A stretch of 64,000 nucleotides of DNA from Sipunculus nudus (lineage: Eukaryota > Annelida > Sipuncula > Golfingiida > Sipunculidae): positions 82,984,142 through 83,048,141 of the forward strand of contig CM049306.1 of the NCBI GenBank assembly GCA_026874595.1, read 5' to 3'. This document shows positions 28,901 to 38,694 of the stretch, in pieces; position 1 is the stretch's first letter, and the number at the start of each line of letters is the position of its first letter. The position numbers and the translations under genes were made by a program. The notes beneath the pieces are model-generated. The model worked only from the letters and a program-made list of their open reading frames with translations. It was not told the origin of the DNA and searched no databases.

Positions 28901-31900
28901 TTTAACCAAACGAATGTGTGGTCTTAAATGCCTGTTTTGTCCTACATGGCTTGTTGTTGTTTTCCCCAAGCACATACTAACCCAGTTTGAATAGGACGTA
29001 ACAGCCGTTCAAAATGGCAAAGTTTATGGTGAATCTTGATAATCCTGTCTTAGACCCAGTTCTGTTTTTAGCATACAAGATGCAAAGTCACAACAAATAT
29101 ATCAGATACATGGTTTTCTGGCAGAATTAAAAATAAAATAAGACACCTTTGGTAGGTATGTTTAATTCTCACTACAAGTAGAGTATGATCTTTTAACTAA
29201 AGTCTGAACACAGGTAATGACATCTGGATTAATCCTAGCCTGTACATACAATACCTGAAATTAATTAGGCTTAAAATTAACATATCATTCTTATCATAAG
29301 CTTACCTTCATCCTTGTTTAATACATAGTGCCAACAAACAACCAAGGACCTATTTTTTAAAAGGAAAAAGCATGGCTGAATTCCAAAGAGCCCTATCAAG
29401 CTTTAACAACAGGCTCTTGACTTCTGGATTATTCCTAACACTGCCAATACAATATTTGATAGCCAGAAGGCTTAATGATAATTAAATGTCACTCATTTAT
29501 GACTCATAGCTTATACTTAGAGGAGTGACAGGATATTATTACAGTATTCAAATTCAAGAATAAAACGGAAACTATGGTGACTTTTAAATTACAGTACAAG
29601 ATAATTTTGGAAAGCATCAAATAAAACCTACTTGTCACTCATTAGTTCTGCCTCTTTTTCCTTAGCAATCTCGTACTCTTTCATAAGAGATTGGTACTCA
29701 GTATTTCTGCTGTTAAGACGAGATTGTTGGTTATCATAAACAGACTCTTGATCAAACTTCTCATCCGACAGTTCTGTTTGTCTGTTCTGTAACTGCTGTA
29801 CAGCTGTGGTCAGTTCTTTGATTTGGGAATCCAACTCTTTCTGCTTCTTGTCAACATCACTGCAAGATATATGGTAAAATCATTAATAAACTGAAGCACA
29901 TGATGAATGATCAATCAACAAAACATGTTAAAACCTCATAACAAAAAGAAATGTTATCCCTTTTATATGTAACTGATAACATTAGTATTATCTTAATTTA
30001 TTTAAAGGTTTCCATGTTCATATATTTGCTGACTCTTAGCACAATGTCTTTAAATCAACCAAAAATGTGGTCTGAGATCACATGAACACCTCCACCAGGA
30101 CCCAAATCAAACTTTGCTGTGTGCCACACAGAAAAAATGTGTCATGCCTCACTGACTCCATGGTTGAAATACAGGTGAGCTCTAGAACAAAGGCAGCCCC
30201 TGATATCAGTGAATGGCTTAAACTTACATTTTTTGCCTCTGTAACTTGTCAGCTTCTTTGGTGATCTGATTTGGTTGAGCGTTTACTCCAACTAGGTCAC
30301 CCTGTAAAGAGACATCATCACTAATTTGATAAAAAAAGACTACAGGGGTTACTGGTAATGTGTTCTAAAACAAGATCTTAATTCAAAATGATTTCTTCAA
30401 GCAATGATTCATACTTACTGAAGACATAAATCATGCTTTATAAATTCCCAGCTTATTGTGATAAAGTTTAAGTCAAGTTGTGCATAGGGAAATATTTACT
30501 CTGCATGAAAACAATCAGACAATTTCCATTTTTGTTCTTATGCAGGACTGATATATTGTACCAAGTTATTTCATTTAAAAGCACATGCGTAAAACATAAA
30601 ATTATTCTCAAAAATAATCAGCCATTAAGCAAAAAAAAAATTAATTCTCTGGTACCCAGAGCATCAAAAAAATTTTATTTTACAGTACAAAGTTCCCCAT
30701 TTTCAGCTCCAACCACTCTGATATTTCTTACAAGAAAATAAAATTTCAATAAAAATTCTTTTGGTTATGTTGTGCTTATATATGTTCAGCAAAATGATTC
30801 TGTTATTATCATGATGTGCCCTTGTCATATGAAATTTTTCAAAATGGAAAACATATAGTAAAAAGCTATAACAAACAGGTAAAAAAATTGCTTGCACTGC
30901 ACTAGATAATGAAACAAAAGTGCCTGAGAATAACACCCTCTTGGTCTTATATAACAAGTTTTCTGAATGCTGACCTGCCTTTATAACATACTATATTGAG
31001 TAAAACAGACCTTAAGTTTTTCCATTTGTTCTTGAGCAGCTTCATATGTCTTCCTGTCCATCTGTAGTTGTCTGTTACGCGTCTCCAAATCCTCCTTCAA
31101 GTTCTTCTCCTCGAGCTGACGTTGAGCAATCTCCTTACGCATATCTACACACACCTGTTTCAGCTCCTCCATTTTCTTTTCAATTTCCTGACATTAACAG
31201 AAGCATCAAACGTCAAAGAATATGTATAGGCCCAGACGTGTCACCAACTAAATCAGTCCAAGACAGCTTTTACAATTTTCCATCTATAGTTTTCCATTTT
31301 ACAGATCTCTAGATCTTAGAACTCCCTGCTTTCACTCTTTAATCCTACTGTGGCTGATTTAAAGTGGATGTTTTTCATCACAAATACATGTCTATGACCA
31401 GTGCCAATGAAGCCACACATCTGTTTTAGTCGCAAACCCAAAAGTGATAATACCATGACTGGGGCTCATAGCACATCTATATTGTAACTGATGATGTTAG
31501 CATGCAACTGTTGAAATGTCAGGCACAATGCCAAATGTGTTTTCCATTATTAACCAATAAATCCTGGGAACACTGACATTATTCTGCAATGGGGCCATTG
31601 TATCCAGTAGGTGAACTTACAGTACCACCTATTGTATGTGGAATGAAAACTCAAGTGGTAATCAAAGGCAAATTAATGAATGTGTCATGTGTTAATAAAT
31701 TTGAATATTTGGGAGTGGGACACAATTCCTCAAAAAGCATTTGGTTTAGGTCTAATATTTTAACATAACATCAATATTTATAAGCAACACTAACAGTATG
31801 AACAGTCAGTGAAAGAGCTACTGGTGACAACAGACAGCTCCATCATGAACTGATTTATATATGACTTCATGTGGTGTCAGTAATGATAAGGTGTCCTTTA

Positions 31901-34711
31901 CTATGTGATCCACAGAGAGAGAGGCTCAGCACTATGTATTAATAAACAATTCAGCTTACCCCTGCTTTGGGCATTCTTTGGTATTCCCTGTCTACAAGCT
32001 TTTTCTCTTCCTTTAAGCTGAAAAAAAATAACAAAAAATTATACAGTTTAGGCAGGACATCAATAATACACTAGGGAACTCAGTAAGGCAACATTATTTT
32101 TATTCATCCTGTTTTCAATATAGCCTGCTGCAAGGAAAAAAAATTATTTATCATTCTTCAATATTCAATTATATCATTTTACTTTTAGTCAGTATTACAA
32201 TCAATCATGCTTAACTATGGTTTACGATCAATGCCAGTCTGTTATAGTTGATAATTTGCATTTAAATATGTTATCACAAAGACTTATTCTGATAATATAA
32301 AAGCAATTAAATAAAATATTTATCTTTTAGCAGGAAAATGAAAGTAAATGAAAGTATTATTCACTTTATTTTACTCTGAACCTTCTTTAACCACACTTTG
32401 TGAATGACATTAAACACTGAGAAAGTATGACCATGAATATGTTCTAGAGTTGATTTATCATATACCATTTATGGTTTATTTTCATAATTATTTTCTGCAA
32501 AGCTGGAACAAAAAGGTGAAGCTGCATTCTGTTAAATAACTTTAATCATCATGCCCATCATCTATCTGCTGTTCTTACCATTCTAACTTGTATTCCAGCT
32601 GGTACTGTCTCTCCTCAGCCTGTGCCAGCTCGTTGTTATGTTTAAGGAGCTGCTGTCTGAGGCGTGACACTTCTGTGTTTGTGCTGTCTGGGAAGCTGTC
32701 AGCTTTATCAAGCTCTGCCTTCTGTCTGTCCAGGTCAACACTGGCTTCTTTAGCAGCCTTGAGTAGTTGAGATTCATGTTCTCTTGTTCTAAACAGAGTT
32801 AAATGACAGAGAAGGGACCCAATCATCAATCTGACCTTTATGAACTAAAGTTAATCAATTTGAGATTTTTTTTAAAATAGGGCAGAAAATGTGGATATCA
32901 TCTCACACAGGCAGTTTGTTTTGTTTACATCAATGTGATAATAAAATGTAGGGGCTCACCAAAATATTCAAAATGAATTCAACATGGGCATCTGGCAGCA
33001 AGTCATATAAGCTAAAGCCTTGCAAATGGCGTTTTGCAACGAGTAACTTTTCTACCTTTACATATGTTCAACCTTCCACCTTAGGTTACATGTTTTTCCC
33101 ATTTGTCAGCATTGTTGTGTTTACAAACATGTTGTTGATAAACAAGTTCATACATCCTTCATGAAGGCGTTATAAGAATTAATCACATCTAAAATTAACC
33201 TTAGACCATTAATATATACTCAGAGGAAGCCAGAAACCACATTTATTCTTTTCAAAAGGTAAGTGAACGGGCACCTTTAAATTAAACAAAGAATGACAAT
33301 TACATTAAAACAGACAATGACCATGTATGTAATCAAACATCTTTCATGGCATTGTATTGTGAGGGGAGATACTAATTTTTTAGACTTTGGTATACATCAT
33401 TAAATTAAAGGATTATATCTTCATAAAAATGGTTAGCTTGTGCTTTGAGAAATATGCAGATTAGCATAAGTGGATAAAAAATTACAAATTCAATTCTAGC
33501 CAGTATAATGCTGTTTCATTCAGGAATTTGTTTAAGTTTCTAACATGGACCATGAGTTTCCATTTACCATTTCCCAAAGATAAACAGGCTTCAACATTCC
33601 ATTTTAATTAAGAGCTTTTGATATTTTATTCAAACATATTGTTATGTATTGTGTATACTCACTTTTTCAGCGTTTCATGAAGCTCTGTGTATTTTGCTTT
33701 CAATTGTGCAACCTTCGTACCAGTCAACTTTCCCTTTTGAAATAACTGAAACAAATGACAAAACAGTTAAAATGAAATTAAGAAATATAGATCAAACAGA
33801 TGATTGTAATGCACCAAAGATTAACTGAGAATTTTTTTTTACATTTTATTATTAGCCTGGTTTAATTATATCAATAGGAAAACATCTAATGGACGATGCA
33901 CAACAGATAAGATAATCAGAGATATGGAAAGGAAGCTATATATCAAATAAGAAGACAGCAAGGATATTGTGTACAGTAAGAAGACCTGAAAATTCAAACC
34001 TGAGGGCTTGACATTAACAGTTAACCGCATTCCTGGGCTAATTAAAAATTCAAGAAAATGGTAGCAGGGCAACCAAGTCAACTCCTACTTGCCCGTTTAT
34101 GTTGATCCAACATAGACCAAAGGCCTGAATCTTAACTTATCTTAAGTTAACCATTTTCTTTCTTGGAGAAATAAAATCATATTGTAATACCTCGGTCCTA
34201 AATTACCTGAATCTTTATGTCTGCAATACTGAAGAAAATATTAACAAACAAACATTTTAACATGTTTATTGTTGCAAAATAATCTTTTGGAACACGTGTT
34301 GTGTTCATGGCTGAAATTAATGTTTGTTGTAGGACAAGTAAAAATTCATGTAGGACAAGTAAAATCAGTAAGGCAAGTACTTTCAAAAGTTAATGTTGAG
34401 CCCTGTTCCTTATAAAAGCACAAAACAGTAAAAAAAAAAGGTTTGTCTTGCTGAAAAAAAAATACAACACCTTTTAATCTAAAGATTACAGAATGGCAGC
34501 ACCAAATAATTATGAGAATTTCAATCAAACAGATATTGCTACTAACTTCATCAAGGCACTGGAAGGCGGGGCTGGCTGACACCTCAACCTGGCTCTCCTC
34601 TTGCAGGACGACACGTGGAGGGACAGCCGAGATCGGGGCTTCATAGTCTGTCTGCAGTCTCTCTTCTTCTCCTGTTACCTCCCTCTCGTCTCCGCTACCA
34701 GCCTCACTCAT
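13715..34711 (-). CDS. CCDC146: CCDC146 orthologue, complete gene, 19 coding exons
   Basis: Joining the 19 exons listed below gives 2877 coding bases and a 958-residue protein. The predicted protein is coiled coil for most of its length, with no signal peptide or membrane segment. I recognise the family from segments conserved with the vertebrate protein: [18 protein letters not shown] (exon 3), [19 protein letters not shown] (exon 13), [12 protein letters not shown] (exon 14), [18 protein letters not shown] (exon 17), [13 protein letters not shown] (exon 18), and the proline-rich tail with [16 protein letters not shown] and MRHVRKPV (exon 19). CCDC146 localises to centrioles and microtubule structures and is needed for the sperm flagellum in mammals; the Chlamydomonas orthologue is MBO2. 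Every intron is GT..AG, all phases agree and no stop or frameshift interrupts the chain, so the gene looks functional. The start follows from family length and an N-terminal acidic stretch; translation probably uses spliced 5' leader sequence from farther upstream. Confidence 0.95.
15124..15372 (-). CDS. CCDC146: CCDC146 coding exon 18
   Basis: This exon encodes residues 809-891 in 83 whole codons, including [20 protein letters not shown] and [16 protein letters not shown]. The acceptor is TTTCAG and the donor GTGGGT. The frame stays open upstream of the acceptor, but that hydrophobic extension is intronic. Confidence 0.96.
15600..15935 (-). repeat. Dispersed repeat D1 in CCDC146 intron 17
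   Basis: Read on the minus strand, this stretch matches 55055-55410 in order: CTGTTTACCATAACA, then CCAGTGGGAACATG, then CAGTCAGGGCATCTC, then TTTAACACTC and ACAGGAGTAAGCAAA. A shorter relative lies at 53740-53930. Frames across it show distant protein-like similarity only because the DNA is related. The class is unknown; no terminal repeats are obvious. Confidence 0.75.
15966..16103 (-). CDS. CCDC146: CCDC146 coding exon 17
   Basis: This exon encodes residues 763-808 in 46 whole codons, including [20 protein letters not shown] and NDTLNLAKK. The acceptor is TTCCAG and the donor GTGATT. A dispersed repeat copy begins only about 30 bases beyond its donor. Confidence 0.96.
16275..16458. mobile_element. 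Short inverted-repeat element with GTGGTCTT motif
   Basis: The left end ACAGAAAAACCTTTG and the reverse complement of the right end, ACAGCGGAACCTGTC, both run on to an AAGACCACCT-like word. The interior reiterates GGTGGTCTTAATAGACAGG. This looks like a small non-autonomous element lying in CCDC146 intron 16. The target duplication is not clear. Confidence 0.5.
17761..18035 (-). repeat. tRNA-derived SINE, family S1, minus-strand copy
   Basis: The reverse complement starts with GCGGCTCATGAAAAGAGCAC, has a B-box relic GAGTTTAAATCTC, and then the same body as 8007-8262 (CTCTGCAGGCTTAGTG, GGGGGTTCCTCGGTGG, GGGCCTGG). It is older than the plus-strand copy, with about 20-25% differences by eye. It lies in CCDC146 intron 16. 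Confidence 0.8.
18566..18797. mobile_element. Inverted-repeat element with TGTCCCCTGCTTCC ends
   Basis: The left end reads TTATGTCCCCTGCTTCC and the right end GGAAGCAGGGGACAAAATAA, giving inverted repeats of about 14-17 bp around 200 bp of AT-rich DNA. A compact hairpin with the same words sits at 20180-20218, so the family has more than one local copy. No coding capacity. Confidence 0.55.
19498..19626 (-). CDS. CCDC146: CCDC146 coding exon 16
   Basis: This exon encodes residues 720-762 in 43 whole codons. It includes [18 protein letters not shown] and RIRFLKGKD. The acceptor is TTACAG and the donor GTATGC. Another frame of this exon is also open, but only this one joins its neighbours. Confidence 0.95.
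20100..20218. repeat. (GACA)n tract and related hairpin
   Basis: A GACAGACAG-rich tract at about 20133-20165 is followed by TGTCCCCCGTTCCTTCC and its imperfect inverse GGAAGCAGGGGACA. The hairpin shares its words with the ends of 18566-18797. Confidence 0.6.
20653..20816 (-). CDS. CCDC146: CCDC146 coding exon 15
   Basis: This exon encodes residues 665-719. It includes [20 protein letters not shown] and [16 protein letters not shown]. The acceptor is TTTTAG and the donor GTTGGT, phase 0. Confidence 0.95.
20940..21420 (+). repeat. Reiterated mid-repeat with GACCTCTGACC motif
   Basis: Three loosely related units of about 120-160 bp each begin with a GTGACCTCTGACA or GCACTGACCTCTGACC word and contain AATATG..GGA..TTGCCA and AAACT(T/C)AGG(T/C)..GA. 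The block ends in a GGACGGACAGATGGACAGAC tail. It lies in CCDC146 intron 14. Confidence 0.6.
21912..21976 (-). CDS. CCDC146: CCDC146 coding exon 14
   Basis: This exon encodes residues 643-664 plus one base of codon 665: [19 protein letters not shown] and IQ. It is too short to stand out as an open frame but is conserved almost residue for residue. The acceptor is TTACAG and the donor GTATGT. Confidence 0.96.
22340..22564 (-). CDS. CCDC146: CCDC146 coding exon 13
   Basis: This exon encodes residues 568-642 plus two bases of codon 643. It ends with [20 protein letters not shown], the best conserved stretch of the protein. The acceptor is TTGCAG and the donor GTAACA. Confidence 0.97.
22991..23155 (-). 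CDS. CCDC146: CCDC146 coding exon 12
   Basis: This exon encodes residues 513-567 plus two bases of codon 568. It includes [20 protein letters not shown], a strong family match. The acceptor is TTCCAG and the donor GTAAGG. Confidence 0.96.
25112..25245 (-). CDS. CCDC146: CCDC146 coding exon 11
   Basis: This exon encodes residues 469-512 plus two bases of codon 513, beginning [20 protein letters not shown]. The acceptor is TGTAG, a T rather than a C before AG, and the donor GTGAGA. Confidence 0.94.
25877..26002 (-). CDS. CCDC146: CCDC146 coding exon 10
   Basis: This exon encodes residues 427-468 in 42 whole codons, including [15 protein letters not shown] and [11 protein letters not shown]. 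The acceptor is TATCAG and the donor GTAAGT. Confidence 0.95.
26354..26661. mobile_element. Inverted-repeat element E1, intact copy
   Basis: The left end holds GGTATGGTTCTTAGGCAC and the right end GTGCCTGAGAACCATAC, which are imperfect inverses of about 18 bp. Both are bordered by AAAAAAT or TTTTTTT runs. The interior is AT-rich with TCTGTTATTTTCATG. It lies in CCDC146 intron 9, and a diverged relative is at 30600-30945. Confidence 0.65.
26997..27092 (-). CDS. CCDC146: CCDC146 coding exon 9
   Basis: This exon encodes residues 395-426 in 32 whole codons. It contains LPKDDGSL and [12 protein letters not shown], conserved in the family. The acceptor is CAACAG and the donor GTAATA. Confidence 0.94.
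27857..28043 (-). CDS. CCDC146: CCDC146 coding exon 8
   Basis: This exon encodes residues 332-394. It includes [20 protein letters not shown] and [19 protein letters not shown], both aligned to the vertebrate protein by eye. The acceptor is TTTCAG and the donor GTGAGT, phase 0. Confidence 0.96.
28660..28800 (+). repeat. tRNA-like SINE fragment
   Basis: TTAGCTAACTGTTAAGGTAC resembles an A box and AAGTTCAAACCCC a B box at tRNA spacing. A short body with AACCTTAATAGAACCTCAGCC follows. It lies in CCDC146 intron 7. Confidence 0.45.
29632..29859 (-). CDS. CCDC146: CCDC146 coding exon 7
   Basis: This exon encodes residues 256-331 plus two bases of codon 332, a coiled coil with [20 protein letters not shown]. 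The acceptor is TTGCAG and the donor GTAGGT. Confidence 0.95.
30228..30301 (-). CDS. CCDC146: CCDC146 coding exon 6
   Basis: This exon encodes residues 232-255 and two bases of codon 256: [20 protein letters not shown] followed by QRQK. The acceptor is TTACAG and the donor GTAAGT. It is short, but the phase joins both neighbours and the position fits the family. Confidence 0.93.
30600..30945. mobile_element. Diverged copy of element E1
   Basis: It shares in order TCTGTTATTATCATG, TCATATGAAATTTTTC and AAAAGTGCCTGAGAA with the intact copy at 26354-26661. The left terminal repeat is decayed. It lies in CCDC146 intron 5. Confidence 0.5.
31011..31187 (-). CDS. CCDC146: CCDC146 coding exon 5
   Basis: This exon encodes residues 173-231, beginning [11 protein letters not shown]. 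It is a continuous coiled coil rich in Glu, Lys and Gln with 59 whole codons. The acceptor is TGTCAG and the donor GTCTGT, the weakest donor of the gene. Confidence 0.93.
31960..32017 (-). CDS. CCDC146: CCDC146 coding exon 4
   Basis: This exon encodes residues 153-172, starting by completing a Cys codon and reading [19 protein letters not shown]. The acceptor is TTTCAG and the donor GTAAGC, phase 0. Confidence 0.94.
32579..32788 (-). CDS. CCDC146: CCDC146 coding exon 3
   Basis: This exon encodes residues 83-152 plus two bases of codon 153. It contains the conserved [18 protein letters not shown]. The acceptor is GTTTAG and the donor GTAAGA. Confidence 0.96.
33663..33745 (-). CDS. CCDC146: CCDC146 coding exon 2
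   Basis: This exon encodes residues 56-82 and two bases of codon 83. Its core is [20 protein letters not shown], matching the vertebrate segment after the first exon. The acceptor is TTTCAG and the donor GTGAGT. Confidence 0.95.
34003..34404. mobile_element. Inverted-repeat element with AGGGCTTGACATTAAC ends
   Basis: The left end is AGGGCTTGACATTAAC and the right end GTTAATGTTGAGCCCT, an inverted pair of 16 bp with two mismatches. Inside, TGTAGGACAAGTAAAA is reiterated. No transposase frame is present, so it is non-autonomous. It occupies much of CCDC146 intron 1. I have seen similar ends in other invertebrate repeats but cannot name the family. Confidence 0.6.
34547..34711 (-). CDS. CCDC146: CCDC146 coding exon 1
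   Basis: This exon encodes residues 1-55 from the start codon at 34709-34711. The N-terminus is acidic ([17 protein letters not shown]), then [15 protein letters not shown] and SPAFQCLDE, which correspond to the start of the vertebrate protein. It ends at the donor GTTAGT in phase 0. Confidence 0.93.
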
Positions 34712-34731
34712 GGCTTACAAATAATCAGAAA
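34712..34731 (-). other. Candidate 5' untranslated end next to the start codon
   Basis: On the minus strand TAACACTGACAG precedes TTTCTGATTATTTG and then the start codon, 20 bases on. This would be a usable acceptor for a leader intron beginning at the donor at 39984. TTTGTAAG directly before CCATG is an alternative. Confidence 0.4.
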
Positions 34732-35596
34732 CTGTCAGTGTTACAACGGCACTATAGCACACTCAAAACAGGCACCCAGATCTCACTCAGATGGCTACAT
34801 TCTCTGAGGTTAAACATATTGCGTACTAATGATCAGTTCTGAAGATTTCCAAAAACCAGTTAGGTTAAAACCTGCCTAAATTTGCCTTTAACTTCCTAAA
34901 ACCTCACCCTCACATATGACTTGCATAAAACTATGTTTTATATACACAGTTAAATGCATTAAAGAAATATGCTCACAAAATTAAAAGCACTTGAGGAACA
35001 CTTTATTCAAACTAAACAAATTAAACCATTATATAAGCAACAAATGAAAACAACACTACTTCATGTTGTCCATATAAACACACTTCTCTATTTTACATTA
35101 TCTGATGACAAATAAGAATTTCCACTAGTTGTTTATTTCCTTAGGTCATCCCTTTAAGAAATTTTAAGATTGTATGCAAACATTTATTGTCCATATAATG
35201 ATGGATATGCTCTGTGAAGGTAACTGCATGGTGGGATTGTGAAAATGGAACCATTGTGAAACACTTGAATTAGTACAAACTGAAAAATTAAAAAATATAT
35301 TGCAGTGAATATGTTGCAAACCAAAGAATATTGTTACGGAACCTAACATCAACAGATCACGTATGCATGATGAACATAAATTTTGTCAAGGAGATAAAAA
35401 AAACAGATTCTGTAACACTAGGCAGCATGAAATGCCTAGGGGAATGAACAAAGAAGTCAGTGGTTTTTGGCTAACAAATAACCATAATTTATTCTTAAAA
35501 CAACCCTAACATTAAAATACACTAAATCAATACAATTACACTGTATAACAACAAATCAATATAATCACACAGCCTAATAAACAAAGTGCACAGTAC

Positions 35597-35866
35597 CTGG
35601 ACACCACCATCGCCACAGTGACAAGTTCTTTAAATGTATACTCTCGGAGTCCTTTGTAATGCTGTTGTAACAATCCAGAAAGTAAACCTGAGGCAGGCAG
35701 CATGAAATTGTATAGAGTTAGTAATAGTAGAATCCCTGAAATTACTGGATAATCGGACAGGTCCCACAAACTGACATACACACGTCTATGTCCACTGGAA
35801 TCTTCTCTCCTCTCTCCCGGTTTAAAACATAGCCCCAAGCCGAGAATTTTCCACTTCTCGAGCAGT
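35597..35866 (-). other. Candidate exon, function unknown
   Basis: The minus strand stays open over 35536-35898. It is flanked by an acceptor-like TTCTTTAG and a donor-like GTCCAG|GTACTG. The frame reads KPGERREDSSGHRRVYVSLW and then hydrophobic segments (ISGILLLLTLYNFML). The DNA just upstream, 35930-36070, is relatively CpG-rich. It may be an alternative leader exon of CCDC146 or an exon of an unrecognised gene; chance is also possible. Confidence 0.3.
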
Positions 35867-38254
35867 CTAAAGAATCCAATACAACACACAGTAAACACGT
35901 GTTACAGGAATCATCTAGAAAAACATCGCTGTGTCTCTACATATTAGGGTTCACACGTGAGCTCGGCCAGGCGAGAAAGCCCCAAGCTAGCATGACAATG
36001 AGAGTTCAACCAGTACAGACCAAATTGAGAATGCAATACGCGGCCAGACACGGGCGCTACAACACAAGTTAGACCCGTGTCACACAATAGAAAGGGCACC
36101 TGTAACAAGATTCATAATTACTTTTGGGCCGTGTTCAACCTAAAGGCCTGAGAAACCTACATTTCATGGTCATCGCCCTGACTACTACACTCAGTCTGAG
36201 TCAATAAAAAGTTTGCTCAAGAAAAGTTTTAGGCTGTGATTGCATCATCCTGGTGATGTATGAAAGCTCCTGTGAACATCTACTTGGAAAAAGCAGTACT
36301 GTCGGATTTATGACCATTGGTACTGATGACCCCATCACCCTGATAGTAATCAGTCTAATCAAGCATTCCCCTCCCCCCCCCTCCCTCCTCTGATACCCTG
36401 CCTAACTGAAGGCTCTATAATTACATCATTCCAAACGGTCCTGATTAGGACATTAACTTGGCCTATGAAACCATGGTCTCATGCTCAGAAACCTACTGGC
36501 TCTTTGAGGATTGCATGATCCCAGTCAATAGGAAATCCTGCAAAATTATGAATAACTGAAAATTTTCCTGCTGCCCAACAAAGCCTTGTGACTGAATCTT
36601 CCTAACAGGTTTGGTTGTTTTACAAATCTATAAGTCATAAATTTACACAAAAATAGGTATTAGGCAACAAAGGTGCCTAAAACCCGCCTAAAACCTGTTT
36701 AAGGCGGGGCAGTTTTAACCAGGTTATAACCTGTGGTTAAAACCTTCCTGCCTAAAACTTGCCAACCCTGCCAAAAACAAAGCAAAATCTCTCTGTAATA
36801 ACTGTTGTAAATTTGGTACAGATACAACAAAAACTGAGAAAGATATTCCCTGTGACATAAATGTAAAGAGCATCAGAATTTGTTTAAAATCTAAAATAAA
36901 TATAAACAGAAAAAGCTGATTCAGAATTAAAGAATACATTCAATACATTTGTGTTACCCATTCAGTTTTGCAGGCTGATACCTTTTAACCAAAATACCTC
37001 GTTTATTCCAATTTATTATGCTGCTCTCAATATATGTTATGAGCTTGGCCTTACAAAAAAAAGTGTAAAGTTCCAAAAAAGGGACCTTTTTGGAATCATA
37101 TAAATATGGTACTTTCATTAGCAATATCCGCTAGCATAAAGTAGCAATACTTGCATTTTAGTTGTCTTTCAAGGTCATTTTATGAAACTTTGCAATGTTG
37201 ATCTATAGCACTGATGCAATGCAAAAGTTCCCTGTACACTGCTTTTTTCTAGGAGCATTGTTGTTTACACAGAGTAGCCTGATTTAATCAGACACAATAA
37301 ATTAATAGGCCCAGCCATATATTGCTGTGATAGTGTGTGATAGCCATCTTGTGAGAGTTACTACAATATAAGCCACAGAATATGCTATGGATCCAATGCA
37401 TCTTCCTTTTCTGCCTGTTTACTGTCTAACAACAAGACACAGGATAACACCATTTCAACACCAATAAGTATGTATTTCATCATTTCAATAGCAACTAAAA
37501 TTAAACTTGGATCATCATTTTTAAACAATTACAGACCTTCATACCAGAGACATATCAGTGAGTTTAGTAGGGACAGAGCAGAACAGGCGTACCGGCACAC
37601 TTGAATACCTCACTGGGAGCCTGGCTGACTCGAGGGACTGACAGCCAGAATTTTGATACATTATGTTTAACCAGGCCCAGCTTTGAAGAGTGATGCGCTG
37701 GCACTCGGTTACAGACACCTGTTGACACTGGTTATAAGTAGTTTGGGTGGTGTGTAGTCTAAGGCTTATCTTGTAGATACTCTCACTGTATGGTTATCGG
37801 ACTCAATATATGGCAGGGGCTAATAACATTCAGTCCAATTAAAGCAGGCTAACATGCAGCATAGAGAAGAAGTCTCCATTATTATTAGAAATGCCTATAT
37901 TCCTATGCAACAGACACTTGACCTGCACCCTGCTGTGATCTTATCACTGTTGGATATGGCCTTAATTCCCTTATCGGCATTTCCAAAATATTATTATTCT
38001 ATATTGAGAAATGTATGCTTATATAAGGATAAGGCTTATGGAGTTTTATAGCGAATACATTTGAAATGTAATGAAAAAAAAAATGTTCGGAGCCATTATA
38101 GAACGCGAGCTATGCTTCTATTAAGGACCATGAAAATATAAAACTCTCTCTTCTCATTCCTTATTTTTACTCCTACTTTTCCCTGTAGATGTCCCTTCTC
38201 TCATATAAACTGTTCTAACATAAACAACAACTAAATATCAGAAGAAGCCTGAAT

Positions 38255-38335
38255 CTGGAATCAAACCTACAATCTCTAGACCATGAGTGATACATGCTAC
38301 TAAGTGAGCCGTGAAGACGAGATACCAGCAGGGGC
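38255..38335 (-). repeat. tRNA-like SINE head
   Basis: The minus strand reads GGCTCACTTAGTAGCATG (A-box-like) and GGTTTGATTCCAG (B-box-like) at tRNA spacing. Stems do not pair well, so it is a SINE relic. Confidence 0.5.
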
Positions 38336-38694
38336 AATTTTTGGGTAAACATTTACTATTTGATAAGGATAATTTAGCTTAACATGGGGGCTCCACCCAC
38401 ACACTCCTGTTCAGGCGGGGAACCCAGGTTCCCTGGACCCCTCCTCCTCTAATATAATAGACTCCAGTTATGAGCAAAATGATATATGGGAATTTCTCAG
38501 GAAAAATAATATGTATCGCCCTTTGTCAGGAAACAATTTATGTGACACCCATTGTGCAAAAGCTACCGGCGGTAGGCTGGAGCCCAGTTTCTATAGTTCT
38601 GCCAAATGTTCAAATAATGAAATATAGCTTGTTTTCTTTGCTATGTCATCAACATCATGCATAGCATTATGGCAGAAGATGAAGATCTGGGCAC

